Shown: positions 6,955-14,700 of the stretch, piece after piece
Layout of the letters: each line of letters starts with the position of its first letter
Position numbering within the stretch: the stretch's first letter is position 1
Assembly: GCA_003446605.1 (NCBI GenBank)
Contig: DMDF01000179.1
Span: 1-23,206, forward strand
DNA: 23,206 nucleotides
DNA from: Anaerolineaceae bacterium
Lineage (GTDB): Bacteria; Chloroflexota; Anaerolineae; Anaerolineales; Anaerolineaceae
Direction: 5' to 3'
Position numbers and translations under genes: made by a program
Notes under the pieces: model-generated
What the model was told of the DNA's origin: nothing
Seen by the model: the letters and a program-made list of their open reading frames with translations, nothing else
Database searches by the model: none

Positions 6955-7732
6955 ACGCTCCAATGATAAAGCACAATCCAAAAATAAGGAGAAATCCGAT
7001 CTGCATGAATTGGGTAGCTTGCATGGTTGGATACTGTATTGTTCGAATATTTCCATCAAATCCGCGCAGTATCATCGCCTGATAGATGCGTTCACTGCGC
7101 TCAAAGGCTCTGACCAACATACTACCAATCATTGACCCCGTATATTTTATGTTATAACCCACACGAGAAAATCTGTTGCGAAGATGTTTTTCAGACGGAA
7201 CGCTGCGTAAAACACGTGCCGCTGACATTGAGCGTGCCAATTCACTGAATAACGCCAAATAGCGCCACATAAGCTGAATGATATTGATCAAGATCGCAGG
7301 AACTTTAAATGCAATAAGAGATGAAAAAATCTTATCGGCTGTAGTGGTCATGGTGAAAAGGACCATGGTAAAAATAACCAACCATGAGCGCAGCATAAGC
7401 GCCAGAATGCGCAGCAGTTCAGGTTGGGAGATACGAATATACCAATCCGCCCAAGATATGAAAAAATAGGGGGGTGTCTTTTCTACAAAAGGGAGAGGCA
7501 AGAGAACCAGCAAAATGGGGACCTCTATCAAAAATGTACGGTGAAACACCTTTTTTACCGGTAATTGCGTCGCAATCGCAAGTGAAAATAGTATAGAAAA
7601 CAAGAGAATATAAATAGCCCATGTGAAAATGGGTATAGATAGCACAATACAAGCTATCACCACCACGGCAACCCATTTCACACGGGTATCAAGCGAATAT
7701 AAAAAACCACTACTCTTAATGTATAGCGACAA
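6938..7732 (-). CDS. cbiQ: Cobalt/nickel ECF transporter transmembrane protein
   Basis: A 264-residue membrane protein with about five to six hydrophobic segments (for example VVVIACIVLSIPIFTWAIYI and the C-terminal MQIGFLLIFGLCFIIGAYG). It carries the CbiQ coupling motif AFERSERIYQAMILRGFDG near residues 210-228, the site that docks on the ATPase. It forms the energy-coupling membrane subunit with CbiO and the substrate-binding CbiM. It follows cbiM by 5 bases and overlaps cbiO, so the three are clearly one unit. No cobalamin or urease/hydrogenase genes lie nearby to tell cobalt from nickel. Confidence 0.92.
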   Translation of the reverse strand: MSLYIKSSGFLYSLDTRVKWVAVVVIACIVLSIPIFTWAIYILLFSILFSLAIATQLPVKKVFHRTFLIEVPILLVLLPLPFVEKTPPYFFISWADWYIRISQPELLRILALMLRSWLVIFTMVLFTMTTTADKIFSSLIAFKVPAILINIIQLMWRYLALFSELARSMSAARVLRSVPSEKHLRNRFSRVGYNIKYTGSMIGSMLVRAFERSERIYQAMILRGFDGNIRTIQYPTMQATQFMQIGFLLIFGLCFIIGAYGINR

Positions 7733-7737
7733 ACTGC

Positions 7738-8691
7738 CTATTTCTCTTGCGTGCTGTTTTTCTTTCTGTTCGTTGTAATAAATGTGACCGTAGCAATCAG
7801 TATCACCCCAATCACACCTGCCACAATAGTGGCTAATCGCTCATCATGAATGCCCGGGAAAGTGTAATCGGGGATAATTTCATATAAAGGACCACTATCC
7901 AGGGATATGAAACCAAGGTCTTCAGCAACCTTTTCCAATCCATCCGGATTCGAAGAAGCCAGTGGTGAGAGGATCGCCAAGACTAGGGCAATAATTACGC
8001 CACCGACGAGAACCGATTTATCAACGGGTTTTCCCTTGCTCGTTTCATCGAGCATTTCTTTCTTCGATGTGGAAATGAACAACAGAGCGGCAAATGTGAT
8101 TAGCCCTTCCCCAATTCCGATCAGAGCATGAATGCTTCCCATTGCCGGGATAGCGATGTTTGCCGGTGAGGTTCCGGAAATGGCAAGTTCCAAAGCGGCT
8201 GCCAGCGCTGCGATAAAGATCGAGCACCAACCAGCAATGAAACCTTTGATGCCAACTGCCCATTTTCCTTTTTTGATCACTTTATTCAATATTGTATAAA
8301 CGGCATACGATACAGCCACCCCGATCACTGCCATATTGAAAATATTAGCACCTAGCGCCAGCAAGCCCCCATCTTGAAAGATGATGGCTTGAACAGAAAC
8401 CACACTGGTCATCACGAGCACTGCTTCCCATGGACCTACAAGAATAGTGGCAAGTGCAGCACCCAATAAATGACCGGATGTACCCCCCACGACATTGAAA
8501 TTCAACATCTGACCGGCAAAAATTGCGGCTGCCAGCACACCCATTAAGGGGAGTTTTTGATTATTTTTTTCTTTCGTATAATGCCTGATCGCAATGAAGA
8601 TCGTAATAATTGAGATAACCCACAAAATTAGCGATAGAATTAGGGAAAGAAAACCATCTGGTATGTGCATAAGTTGTTGTTTGATAAACAT
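7738..8691 (-). CDS. cbiM: Cobalt/nickel ECF transporter substrate-specific component, CbiM with C-terminal CbiN-like (PDGLE) domain
   Basis: About 317 residues. The N-terminal two thirds is CbiM/NikM: MHIPDGFLSLILSL, AGQMLNFNVVGGTSGHLLGAAL, EAVLVMTSVVSVQAIIFQDGG and GANIFNMAVIGVAVSY. The C-terminal part, from about residue 225, has a membrane segment, then NPDGLEKVAEDLGF, an extracytoplasmic stretch, YTFPGI and a last membrane segment: the CbiN/PDGLE domain, fused here. In known NikM structures the amino group of Met1 and His2 of MHIPDG bind the metal. That would need a start at 8670, where no ribosome site is seen. The ATG at 8691 has a clear AGAGG site and adds seven residues (MFIKQQL). 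I annotate 8691 and flag the conflict; a still longer frame to 8709 has no support. Confidence 0.88.
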   Translation of the reverse strand: MFIKQQLMHIPDGFLSLILSLILWVISIITIFIAIRHYTKEKNNQKLPLMGVLAAAIFAGQMLNFNVVGGTSGHLLGAALATILVGPWEAVLVMTSVVSVQAIIFQDGGLLALGANIFNMAVIGVAVSYAVYTILNKVIKKGKWAVGIKGFIAGWCSIFIAALAAALELAISGTSPANIAIPAMGSIHALIGIGEGLITFAALLFISTSKKEMLDETSKGKPVDKSVLVGGVIIALVLAILSPLASSNPDGLEKVAEDLGFISLDSGPLYEIIPDYTFPGIHDERLATIVAGVIGVILIATVTFITTNRKKNSTQEK

Positions 8692-8704
8692 GGTTGACCT
8701 CTTC

Positions 8705-8734
8705 TGCAATATATTGTAAATGCAATATTTTGCA
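8705..8734. promoter_or_regulatory. Two tandem palindromic operators between cbiM and the Fur-family gene
   Basis: TGCAATATATTGTA (8705-8718) and TGCAATATTTTGCA (8721-8734) are both 12/14 palindromes with a 16-base repeat period. A TATAAT on the minus strand (8741-8736) lies immediately upstream for the cbiM transcript, placing both sites at or just after its start point, suited to repression. The likely binder is the divergently encoded Fur-family protein. The TTGCAA-type half site resembles, from memory, the nickel-responsive Nur box. Confidence 0.6.
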
Positions 8735-8758
8735 TATTATATATGAATTGGATGAAAT

Positions 8759-9142
8759 ATGCGAACTTCTTCTATCTCCAATGCAATTCTTAAGGTTCTA
8801 GAAAGTCAAGACGATCACCTCACAGCAAAAGAAATCTATGAGATAATGAAAAAGACCTTTACAGCGGTAGATACTTCCACTATATATCGCGCATTAGAAC
8901 GATTGGTTCACGTAGGTAAGGTATCTGTCTCAGATATGGGTGGAACAGCTGTGGTATATGAATTGGTGTCAAAGAATCCCCATCATCATTTGGTATGTGA
9001 AAAATGCCATAAGCAAATCACTTTTCGAAATGAAAAAGTATCCGATTTTCTGGACTCTATTGAAAAAGAATCCGGTTTCCAGATAACCACCAATCATCTG
9101 GTTTTATTCGGGATCTGCCCAGAATGTCAAAAGAAAAAATAA
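8759..9142 (+). CDS. Fur-family metalloregulator, probable regulator of the Co/Ni transporter
   Basis: 127 residues. An N-terminal winged helix includes LTAKEIYEIMKKTF and the recognition-helix block VDTSTIYRALERL. The dimer/metal domain has PHHHLVCEKCHK (H75-H77, C80, C83), NHLVLFGI (H113) and CPEC (C120, C123), so the structural Cys4 zinc site is complete. The family represses metal uptake genes when its metal is bound. The gene is divergent from cbiMQO and shares with it a control region holding two palindromic operators, so cobalt or nickel sensing (Nur-like) is the best guess; Zur, Fur or Mur cannot be excluded from sequence. It is distinct from the second Fur paralogue at 9527. The ATG has only a weak ribosome site (GGAT). 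Confidence 0.85.
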   Translation: MRTSSISNAILKVLESQDDHLTAKEIYEIMKKTFTAVDTSTIYRALERLVHVGKVSVSDMGGTAVVYELVSKNPHHHLVCEKCHKQITFRNEKVSDFLDSIEKESGFQITTNHLVLFGICPECQKKK

Positions 9143-9167
9143 CCTGAAACGTTCCAGGTCATTTTTA
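9142..9167 (+). terminator. Terminator after the first Fur-family gene
   Basis: ACCTG ... CAGGT (9142-9146 with 9155-9159) with a partly paired AAC/GTT interior, followed by a run of five Ts (9162-9166). It overlaps the end of the minus-strand gene remnant at 9165. Confidence 0.6.
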
Positions 9168-9326
9168 TCCTAACAACAATCCATTAATCGTCCAACTATC
9201 TTTTCTCCCCTCAAGCACTCGAATTTCCCTGATTGCCTGCGCGACCTCGATGGCACCCCGATTAATCTCCCAGTCATCGCGCAGCGCATAAATAGCATCC
9301 AGGGGTTCGTCTTCCCAAAGAAATTG
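9165..9326 (-). pseudogene. C-terminal remnant of an unrecognised protein
   Basis: The minus strand encodes a coherent, charged, protein-like stretch of 53 residues before TAA: it begins QFLWEDEPLDAIYALRDDW and continues EINRGAIEVAQAIREIRVLE, then GRKDSWTINGLL. There is no ATG, GTG or TTG at its beginning; an in-frame TAA sits immediately upstream and the DNA beyond it is AT-rich and non-coding. Balanced composition and amphipathic helices suggest the tail of a former gene. I do not recognise the family. The gap from 9327 to 9452 holds no gene. Confidence 0.4.
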
Positions 9327-9429
9327 TTAATATAGATACGAAGATAAAAAAAGTTTCAATTCTTTAGATAGTTGATCAGAAATTGATCCTGAGATCAGGG
9401 TTAGCTCCATAGTTCCATTCTAGCAGAAT

Positions 9430-9446
9430 ACCGTTTAAAAAACGGT
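9430..9446. repeat. Small perfect inverted repeat upstream of the zinc operon promoter
   Basis: ACCGTTT - AAA - AAACGGT, 7-bp arms, ending seven bases before the -35 box at 9453. It could be an accessory operator or a weak hairpin. Confidence 0.5.
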
Positions 9447-9452
9447 TTGCCC

Positions 9453-9481
9453 TTGACAGGAAAGCAGTGCCTATGTATTAT
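9453..9481 (+). promoter_or_regulatory. Predicted promoter of the zur-znuACB operon
   Basis: A perfect TTGACA (9453-9458), a 17-base spacer and TATTAT (9476-9481). The expected start point near 9488 falls inside the Fur-type box at 9481-9503. Confidence 0.75.
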
Positions 9482-9503
9482 TGAAAATGACTTTCATTAT
9501 CAA
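9481..9503. promoter_or_regulatory. Fur/Zur-type operator overlapping the start point of the zinc operon
   Basis: TTGAAAATGA-CTT-TCATTATCAA is an inverted repeat with 9 of 10 matching positions per arm. Its 19-base core (9483-9501) matches the classic Fur consensus GATAATGATAATCATTATC at 15 positions. Lying on the transcription start, it would give metal-dependent autorepression by the regulator encoded first in the operon. Confidence 0.75.
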
Positions 9504-9526
9504 TAACAAAAAGGCAAGAACGGGAA

Positions 9527-9952
9527 ATGAAAAATATTTGGATAGATAAATTAAAAGAAAAAGGAATGCGCATCACTGCCCAGCGAGAAGCAATCGTAGA
9601 TATTCTTTCGCAGAGCGACAAAGCGCTAGAACCCATTGAAGTGTATGACCTCACCCGGCAAAATCACCCCACCCTGGGTATGGTGACCGTGTACCGCACG
9701 ATGGAATGTCTGGAAGAATTGGGGCTGCTTCAAAAAGTCCATCAAGATAGTGGTTGTAACAAATATTTGAAAGTGAAAGAAGGTCACAACCATTTATTGA
9801 TCTGCCGCGGTTGTGGCAAAGCAATCTACTTTGAGGGGCTAGACATGGAAATGCAATTCGAGGGCATCGCACAGCAGCACAATTTCAATCTGGAAGACCA
9901 TTGGCTCCAACTGAACGGTCTTTGCCAGCAATGCCAGGCTTCTGGCAGATAA
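9527..9952 (+). CDS. zur: Fur-family transcriptional regulator, probable Zur
   Basis: 141 residues. The winged helix has MRITAQREAIVDIL, EPIEVYDLTRQNHP and the recognition helix region GMVTVYRTMECLEELGLL. Metal ligands: EGHNHLLICRGCGK (H87, H89, C93, C96), a late histidine (H125) and CQQC (C133, C136). It is the first gene of a zinc ABC importer operon, its stop lying 23 bases before the znuA start, which points to zinc sensing (Zur). The operator upstream is nearer the Fur consensus than zinc boxes I can recall, so iron or manganese sensing remains possible, but the downstream binding protein is ZnuA-like. It is not close in sequence to the Fur-family protein at 8759, so this is not a recent tandem duplication. 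Confidence 0.88.
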   Translation: MKNIWIDKLKEKGMRITAQREAIVDILSQSDKALEPIEVYDLTRQNHPTLGMVTVYRTMECLEELGLLQKVHQDSGCNKYLKVKEGHNHLLICRGCGKAIYFEGLDMEMQFEGIAQQHNFNLEDHWLQLNGLCQQCQASGR

Positions 9953-9975
9953 ACAAAAACGGAGATATATCAAAA

Positions 9976-10875
9976 ATGAAACACGATAAAAAAATTACTG
10001 CGTTCCTCATTCTCGCTAGCATTGCAGCATTTCTCATTGCCTGTACCTCAACAGCAGATCCCAGCTCTGAAAAGATGGAGATAACCGTCAGCATCCTCCC
10101 CCAAAAATATTTTGTTGAACGCATCGGCGGTGATCTGGTGCATGTTAACGTCATGGTAGGTCCGGGTGAAGAACCGCATACCTTTGAGCCACAACCTTCC
10201 CAAATGCAAGCTCTCAGCATTTCACGAATCTATTTCACAATCGGTGTTGAATTTGAAGATGCCTGGCTGGCTAAATTTGAAGATGCCAACCCCACCATGA
10301 AAATTGTGGATAGCAGCACTGGAATTGAAAAAATGGTCATGAGCACCGAGGAACATGTTACCACCGGAGAGGATGCCCATCCGCAGGGTGAACTAGATCC
10401 TCATATCTGGCTTTCTCCGGGAAATGTTAAGATCATCGCCCAAACCATCGCCACAGCGTTATCCGATGTTGACCCCAAAAATAGTACTACTTATCAAAGC
10501 AATCTGGAGATATTTCTGCAAGATATCAACACTTTAGATCAAGATATCCGCACCTCCCTTGATTCGCTTCCATCCCGCCAATTTATCACATTTCACCCCG
10601 CTTGGGGCTACTTCGCTCGCGATTACAATCTGGAGCAGGTTGCCATCGAAGTCGGTGGGAATGAGCCCAGTGCAGCAGAACTGGCAAATTTGATCAATTA
10701 TGCCAGGCAACACGATATCCATTTTATCTTTGCAGAACCCGAATTTAGCACAAAATCTGCCGAGACTATTGCACAAGAAATAGATGGTGAGGTAATATTG
10801 ATCAGCCCCCTGGAAGAGAACTGGTTGGAAAACATGAGCCTGATCGCACAGACACTAACCCGGGTTTTACAATAG
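9976..10875 (+). CDS. znuA: Zinc ABC transporter substrate-binding lipoprotein
   Basis: 299 residues, cluster A-I metal-binding protein. A signal peptide with lipobox ending LIAC (C23) anchors it to the outer face of the membrane. Metal-ligand histidines stand in GEEPHTFEP (H68), DPHIWLSP (H143) and TFHPAWGYFARDY (H207). A short loop before H143 (EEHVTTGEDAHPQGE) is acidic and contains two histidines, like the His-rich loop of ZnuA but much reduced. The usual fourth ligand, the Asp of the LDPL motif, is replaced by Ser277 in ILISPLEENW. The start at 9976 follows GGAG and gives a proper signal peptide; an upstream TTG at 9901 would overlap zur. Zinc is favoured by context; manganese is possible. 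Confidence 0.9.
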   Translation: MKHDKKITAFLILASIAAFLIACTSTADPSSEKMEITVSILPQKYFVERIGGDLVHVNVMVGPGEEPHTFEPQPSQMQALSISRIYFTIGVEFEDAWLAKFEDANPTMKIVDSSTGIEKMVMSTEEHVTTGEDAHPQGELDPHIWLSPGNVKIIAQTIATALSDVDPKNSTTYQSNLEIFLQDINTLDQDIRTSLDSLPSRQFITFHPAWGYFARDYNLEQVAIEVGGNEPSAAELANLINYARQHDIHFIFAEPEFSTKSAETIAQEIDGEVILISPLEENWLENMSLIAQTLTRVLQ

Positions 10876-10877
10876 AA

Positions 10878-11669
10878 ATGAGCGACTATATGCCGTCAGA
10901 CACTGTAATTTCACTCCGAAACGTTTGGGTTGGGTATGATTCCACCCCAGTTCTTGAAGATATCAACCTGGATATCACTTCCGGTGATTTCATCGGGTTG
11001 ATCGGTCCTAACGGTGGTGGAAAGACAACCCTGCTGAGAGCATTGATCGGATTAATCGAACCCATGCAGGGCGAAATTAGCATCATGGGAGAATCCCCCA
11101 AAAAAGGGCGTTGCCACATTGGATATGTGCCGCAGCTAGTAGCCTTTGATAAAGAATTTCCCATCTCGGTATGGGATGTGGTCAAGATGGGGAGATTAGG
11201 CTGTAAGGGCATCCTGACGAGGATACAACAGGAGGATCAACAGATTATCACCACTTCACTAGAGCAGGTAGGAATAATTGATCTGCGTTCACGGGCTATC
11301 GGCGATCTCTCGGTTGGGCAGCGGCAGCGAGTTTACATTGCGCGTGCGCTTGCCACCCAACCGCAGATCTTGCTGTTGGACGAGCCTACCGCCAGTGTAG
11401 ATCCACAGGCAACCCGAAATATCTACGAGCTGCTGCACAATCTAAATCAGAAAATGACCATTGTCATGGTCAGCCATAATATGGACGCCGTATCTTCTCA
11501 TGTGAAATCCATTGGATGTATCAATCGTCGCCTGTATTATCACGGCAACAAGGAAATTACACCTGAAATGGTGGATGCAATTTACAACTGTCCAATTGAT
11601 CTCATCGCCCACGGGGTACCGCATCGTGTGCTGGCACCTCATAATCACAATGGGGGTAGCCATGCTTGA
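10878..11669 (+). CDS. znuC: Zinc ABC transporter ATP-binding protein
   Basis: 263-residue ABC ATPase: Walker A GPNGGGKTT (about 43-51), Q-loop IGYVPQLVAFDKEFPISVWD, signature LSVGQRQRVYIARAL, Walker B LLLDEPTASVD and VMVSHNMD. GPNGGGKTT and the VPQ-FPISVWDVV block are typical of the metal-chelate (ZnuC/MntB) group. The tail is histidine-bearing (APHNHNGGSHA), as seen in several zinc importers. It begins 2 bases after znuA and its end overlaps znuB by 8 bases, so translation is coupled. Confidence 0.93.
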   Translation: MSDYMPSDTVISLRNVWVGYDSTPVLEDINLDITSGDFIGLIGPNGGGKTTLLRALIGLIEPMQGEISIMGESPKKGRCHIGYVPQLVAFDKEFPISVWDVVKMGRLGCKGILTRIQQEDQQIITTSLEQVGIIDLRSRAIGDLSVGQRQRVYIARALATQPQILLLDEPTASVDPQATRNIYELLHNLNQKMTIVMVSHNMDAVSSHVKSIGCINRRLYYHGNKEITPEMVDAIYNCPIDLIAHGVPHRVLAPHNHNGGSHA

Positions 11670-12486
11670 AGCACTACAGTATTCGTTCTTCCGCAATGCG
11701 CTGCTCGCCGGGGTATTGGTCAGTATCGCCTGTGGTGTGATCGGTACCTTTATTGTGGTAAATCGCCTGGTATTCCTGAGTGGGGGGATCGCACACGCCG
11801 CATATGGAGGAATCGGTATCGCTTATTTCTTGAATCAAAACCCTGTATTGGGAGCAATTCTTTTTTCCCTAATATCTGCATTCGGGATGGGTACCGTTGC
11901 AAGGAAAACAAAAGAAAGAGCTGATACCATCATTGGGGTCATGTGGGCAACCGGGATGGCATTAGGTATCATTTTTCTGGATCTCAGCCCGGGTTATAAA
12001 GCTGATCTAATGAGCTATCTCTTTGGAAGTATCTTGGCAGTCCCCAGCAGCGATCTGGTTTTCATGATCGTTCTTGACATCGTAATTCTGGTTACAACAG
12101 GATTCCTTTACAAAGGATTGATCGCCATCTCGTTTGATGAAGAGTTCGCAACCGTTGAAAATGTACCGGTCAATACACTTTATTTCATCCTTTTCGGGTT
12201 GATCGCTCTAACCGTGGTGGTCACCATGCGCTTGGTCGGATTGATCATGGTCATCGCTCTGCTCACCATTCCCCCTGCCATCGCCGGAATCTATGTAAAA
12301 GACATGAAAAAAATGATGCTGGTTGCATCCCTGTTAGGTATGCTATTTTCGACAACCGGTCTCTTTTTGTCTTATTCCTTCAACCTTACATCTGGCGCAA
12401 CCATCATCCTGGTCAGCGGGGTGGGATACAGCATCGCTCAGCTCCATAAATTCATCATCTCCAAGAAGAATCCAACACTGGTATGA
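11662..12486 (+). CDS. znuB: Zinc ABC transporter permease
   Basis: 274-residue ABC-3 family membrane protein with about eight membrane segments. Family blocks: LVSIACGVIGTFIVVNRLVF with LSGGIAHAAYGGIGI, AMGLAIIF-like WATGMALGIIFLDL, YLFGSIL and SFDEEFATVENVPV, and the late LTVVVTMRLVGLIMVIALLTIPPA. The ATG at 11662 has GGGGGT upstream and overlaps the znuC stop; the frame stays open back to 11512 but that part lies in znuC. Last gene of the operon, followed after 14 bases by a strong terminator. Confidence 0.92.
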   Translation: MLEALQYSFFRNALLAGVLVSIACGVIGTFIVVNRLVFLSGGIAHAAYGGIGIAYFLNQNPVLGAILFSLISAFGMGTVARKTKERADTIIGVMWATGMALGIIFLDLSPGYKADLMSYLFGSILAVPSSDLVFMIVLDIVILVTTGFLYKGLIAISFDEEFATVENVPVNTLYFILFGLIALTVVVTMRLVGLIMVIALLTIPPAIAGIYVKDMKKMMLVASLLGMLFSTTGLFLSYSFNLTSGATIILVSGVGYSIAQLHKFIISKKNPTLV

Positions 12487-12500
12487 CGAAAAGATTGAAT

Positions 12501-12537
12501 AAAAAAGCCCCTTCAATTACTGGAAGGGGCTTTTTTT
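12501..12537. terminator. Bidirectional terminator between znuB and hppA
   Basis: AAAAAAGCCCCTTC and GAAGGGGCTTTTTT form a 14-bp perfect stem with an 8-base loop (12515-12522), flanked by A and T runs, so it works on both strands. It ends two convergent genes. Confidence 0.95.
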
Positions 12538-12540
12538 ATC

Positions 12541-14616
12541 TTAGAAGAGATGGAAGGTTGCGATCAACGGTGCGAACAAAGATGAAACCAGCGACATGAC
12601 CGTGATCAAGGTATTCAGTGAAGGACCGGCAGTATCCTTGAAGGGATCGCCAACCGTATCACCCACCACAGCTGCTTTATGAGCATCGGACCCAGGACCG
12701 CCAAATTTTCCAGCTTCGATAAATTTTTTCGCGTTATCCCACAAGCCACCTGCATTTGCCATCAAGAGAGCAAAGATGATCCCGGTAAAAATCGAACCTC
12801 CCAAGAAACCACCTAGAGCATTTGGTCCAAGTATGAATCCCACCAGGAGCGGCAGACCGATTGCTAAAAATGCCGGGAGCACCAGTGATTTCAAAGCACC
12901 CTGTGCTGCTAATTCCACACATGTGTTGTAATCGGGCAGGACTTTCCCAGCCAGTATGCCGGGTTCTTCGCGGAATTGACGGCGGATTTCTTCAATCATG
13001 TCAAAGGCATTGTGCGTAACCGATAGCATAGTGAGAGCGCTGAACAGCGGAGGAGTCATAGCGCCTAGGAAAACACCAGCAATCACGATCGGATCGCGCA
13101 GGCTGATATTGAGAGAAATGCCGCTGGCTTCGACCACTTCCGCATAAGAAGCAAACAACGCCAATACGGTCAAAGCAGCTGCACTGATGGAGAAACCTTT
13201 GGTGATAGCTTTGGCAGTATTGCCTGCAGAATCGAGCACATCGGCTCGTTCGATCACTTCATGACTCATGCCCGCCATCTCAGCGATACCACGTGCATTA
13301 TCCACTATAGGACCGTATGCATCTGCTGAGACGATCATCCCGCTAATCGCCAGCATACCTACCGCACTGATGCCGATGCCATACACACCGGTCAATACAC
13401 CGGATGATTGCGCCAGGAAATATGAAAGCAGAGTGGCTACCACAATACCAATCACAGCTGGGACAATACTGATCAGTCCATAGCTGTACCCTGTGATGAT
13501 GTTGATAGCAGCTCCTGAACCGGAAACTCTGGCAGTTTCTTTGACAGGTTTATGGGCATCAGAGGTAAAGTAATCGGATGTAAATCCTATGATAACGCCC
13601 GTGATAAGACCCACCAGGGTAGCCCATAGAGCGCCTTTATCATATCCACCGAATAAAACCAAACCCGTTACCATCAGCGCATAGATCACTGCTGTGATCA
13701 CAGTTCCTTGGTTCAATGCTGTTCCCGGTTTTCCATTCTTACCAACGCGTACAAATTGAATGCCAATCAGTGAAGCAAAGATACCCAGAATACATAGAAT
13801 CAATGGAAAAACCACATAACGATCATCTAGTTGATTGGGCAGGGCTGCGCCTAATAACATGGCTGCAACCGCGCTAGCCACATAGCTATCAAAAATATCT
13901 GCCCCCATGCCCGCCACGTCGCCAACATTGTCACCGACATTATCCGCTACCACAGCAGGGTTGCGTGGATCATCTTCAGGGATACCGATTTCGATTTTCC
14001 CAACAAGGTCAGCGGCGATATCAGCCGTTTTGGTATAAATGCCACCACCCGCTTTTGCCAGCAATGCCAGCGTTGATGCGCCAAAACTGAATCCTAAGAT
14101 GAGCTCGGGGTCTTTTGTGGTCAGATAGATCGCGCACATGCCGATCACCGCCAGACCGACCATAGCCAGCCCCATCACAGAGCCAGCATAGAAAGCTACC
14201 TTGAACGCTTTATTGAGAGACTTCTCAGCAGCCGTTGCGCTACGCACATTTGCTTCAACCGCAACACTCATGCCCATGTATCCAGCAATTGCAGAGCAGA
14301 GTGCGCCCAGGATGAAGGTAATAGCCACGCGCAGCCCTTCGCCACTATTGATGGTAATTTGAGAGTTTCCCTCACCACCCATCTCAAAACTAAAGACCAG
14401 TGCGATCACGATACCCAAAATCACTGCCACCAATGCCAGAGATGTATATAGTTTTTTCAGGTAAGAAGAAGCTCCTTCTCGAATCCATCTCGCAACTTCT
14501 TGAGCTTTTTCCGTTCCTGCATCCTGCTTGCGAACCCAGAAAAACAGGAACAGCGCCACGACGACGGAAAGCACTCCGGCGCCCACCCCTACAATCAACC
14601 AACTTTGCGAAGACAT
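12541..14616 (-). CDS. hppA: Membrane-bound proton-translocating pyrophosphatase, predicted K+-independent
   Basis: 691 residues with about 16 membrane segments. It hydrolyses pyrophosphate and pumps ions. Catalytic motifs: GGGIYTKTADIAADLVGKIE, then IPEDDPRNPAVVADNVGDNV and GDVAGMGADIFDSY; the late GSDAHKAAVVGDTVGDPFKD-type block (12.6 kb region) and GPSLNTLI. In the subtype-determining region it reads GNTAKAITKGFSI: a lysine where K+-dependent enzymes have alanine, followed by a threonine. That K/T pair marks the K+-independent H+-pumping class. The ATG at 14616 has AAGGAG six bases upstream. The gene stands alone, converging on the zinc operon, 84 bases after a same-strand hypothetical gene. 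Confidence 0.95.
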   Translation of the reverse strand: MSSQSWLIVGVGAGVLSVVVALFLFFWVRKQDAGTEKAQEVARWIREGASSYLKKLYTSLALVAVILGIVIALVFSFEMGGEGNSQITINSGEGLRVAITFILGALCSAIAGYMGMSVAVEANVRSATAAEKSLNKAFKVAFYAGSVMGLAMVGLAVIGMCAIYLTTKDPELILGFSFGASTLALLAKAGGGIYTKTADIAADLVGKIEIGIPEDDPRNPAVVADNVGDNVGDVAGMGADIFDSYVASAVAAMLLGAALPNQLDDRYVVFPLILCILGIFASLIGIQFVRVGKNGKPGTALNQGTVITAVIYALMVTGLVLFGGYDKGALWATLVGLITGVIIGFTSDYFTSDAHKPVKETARVSGSGAAINIITGYSYGLISIVPAVIGIVVATLLSYFLAQSSGVLTGVYGIGISAVGMLAISGMIVSADAYGPIVDNARGIAEMAGMSHEVIERADVLDSAGNTAKAITKGFSISAAALTVLALFASYAEVVEASGISLNISLRDPIVIAGVFLGAMTPPLFSALTMLSVTHNAFDMIEEIRRQFREEPGILAGKVLPDYNTCVELAAQGALKSLVLPAFLAIGLPLLVGFILGPNALGGFLGGSIFTGIIFALLMANAGGLWDNAKKFIEAGKFGGPGSDAHKAAVVGDTVGDPFKDTAGPSLNTLITVMSLVSSLFAPLIATFHLF

Positions 14617-14700
14617 GATGACTCCTTATATAGATTATTAAAAAAAACCATACTTCACCCATCTGGAGAACCCAGCCAGTAAATTTACCTCATACGGATC

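Noticed and set aside
6955..7059. N-terminal extension of cbiO
   Set aside because: It lies in cbiQ in another frame; ATG at 6954 has GGAG and a normal coupled overlap.
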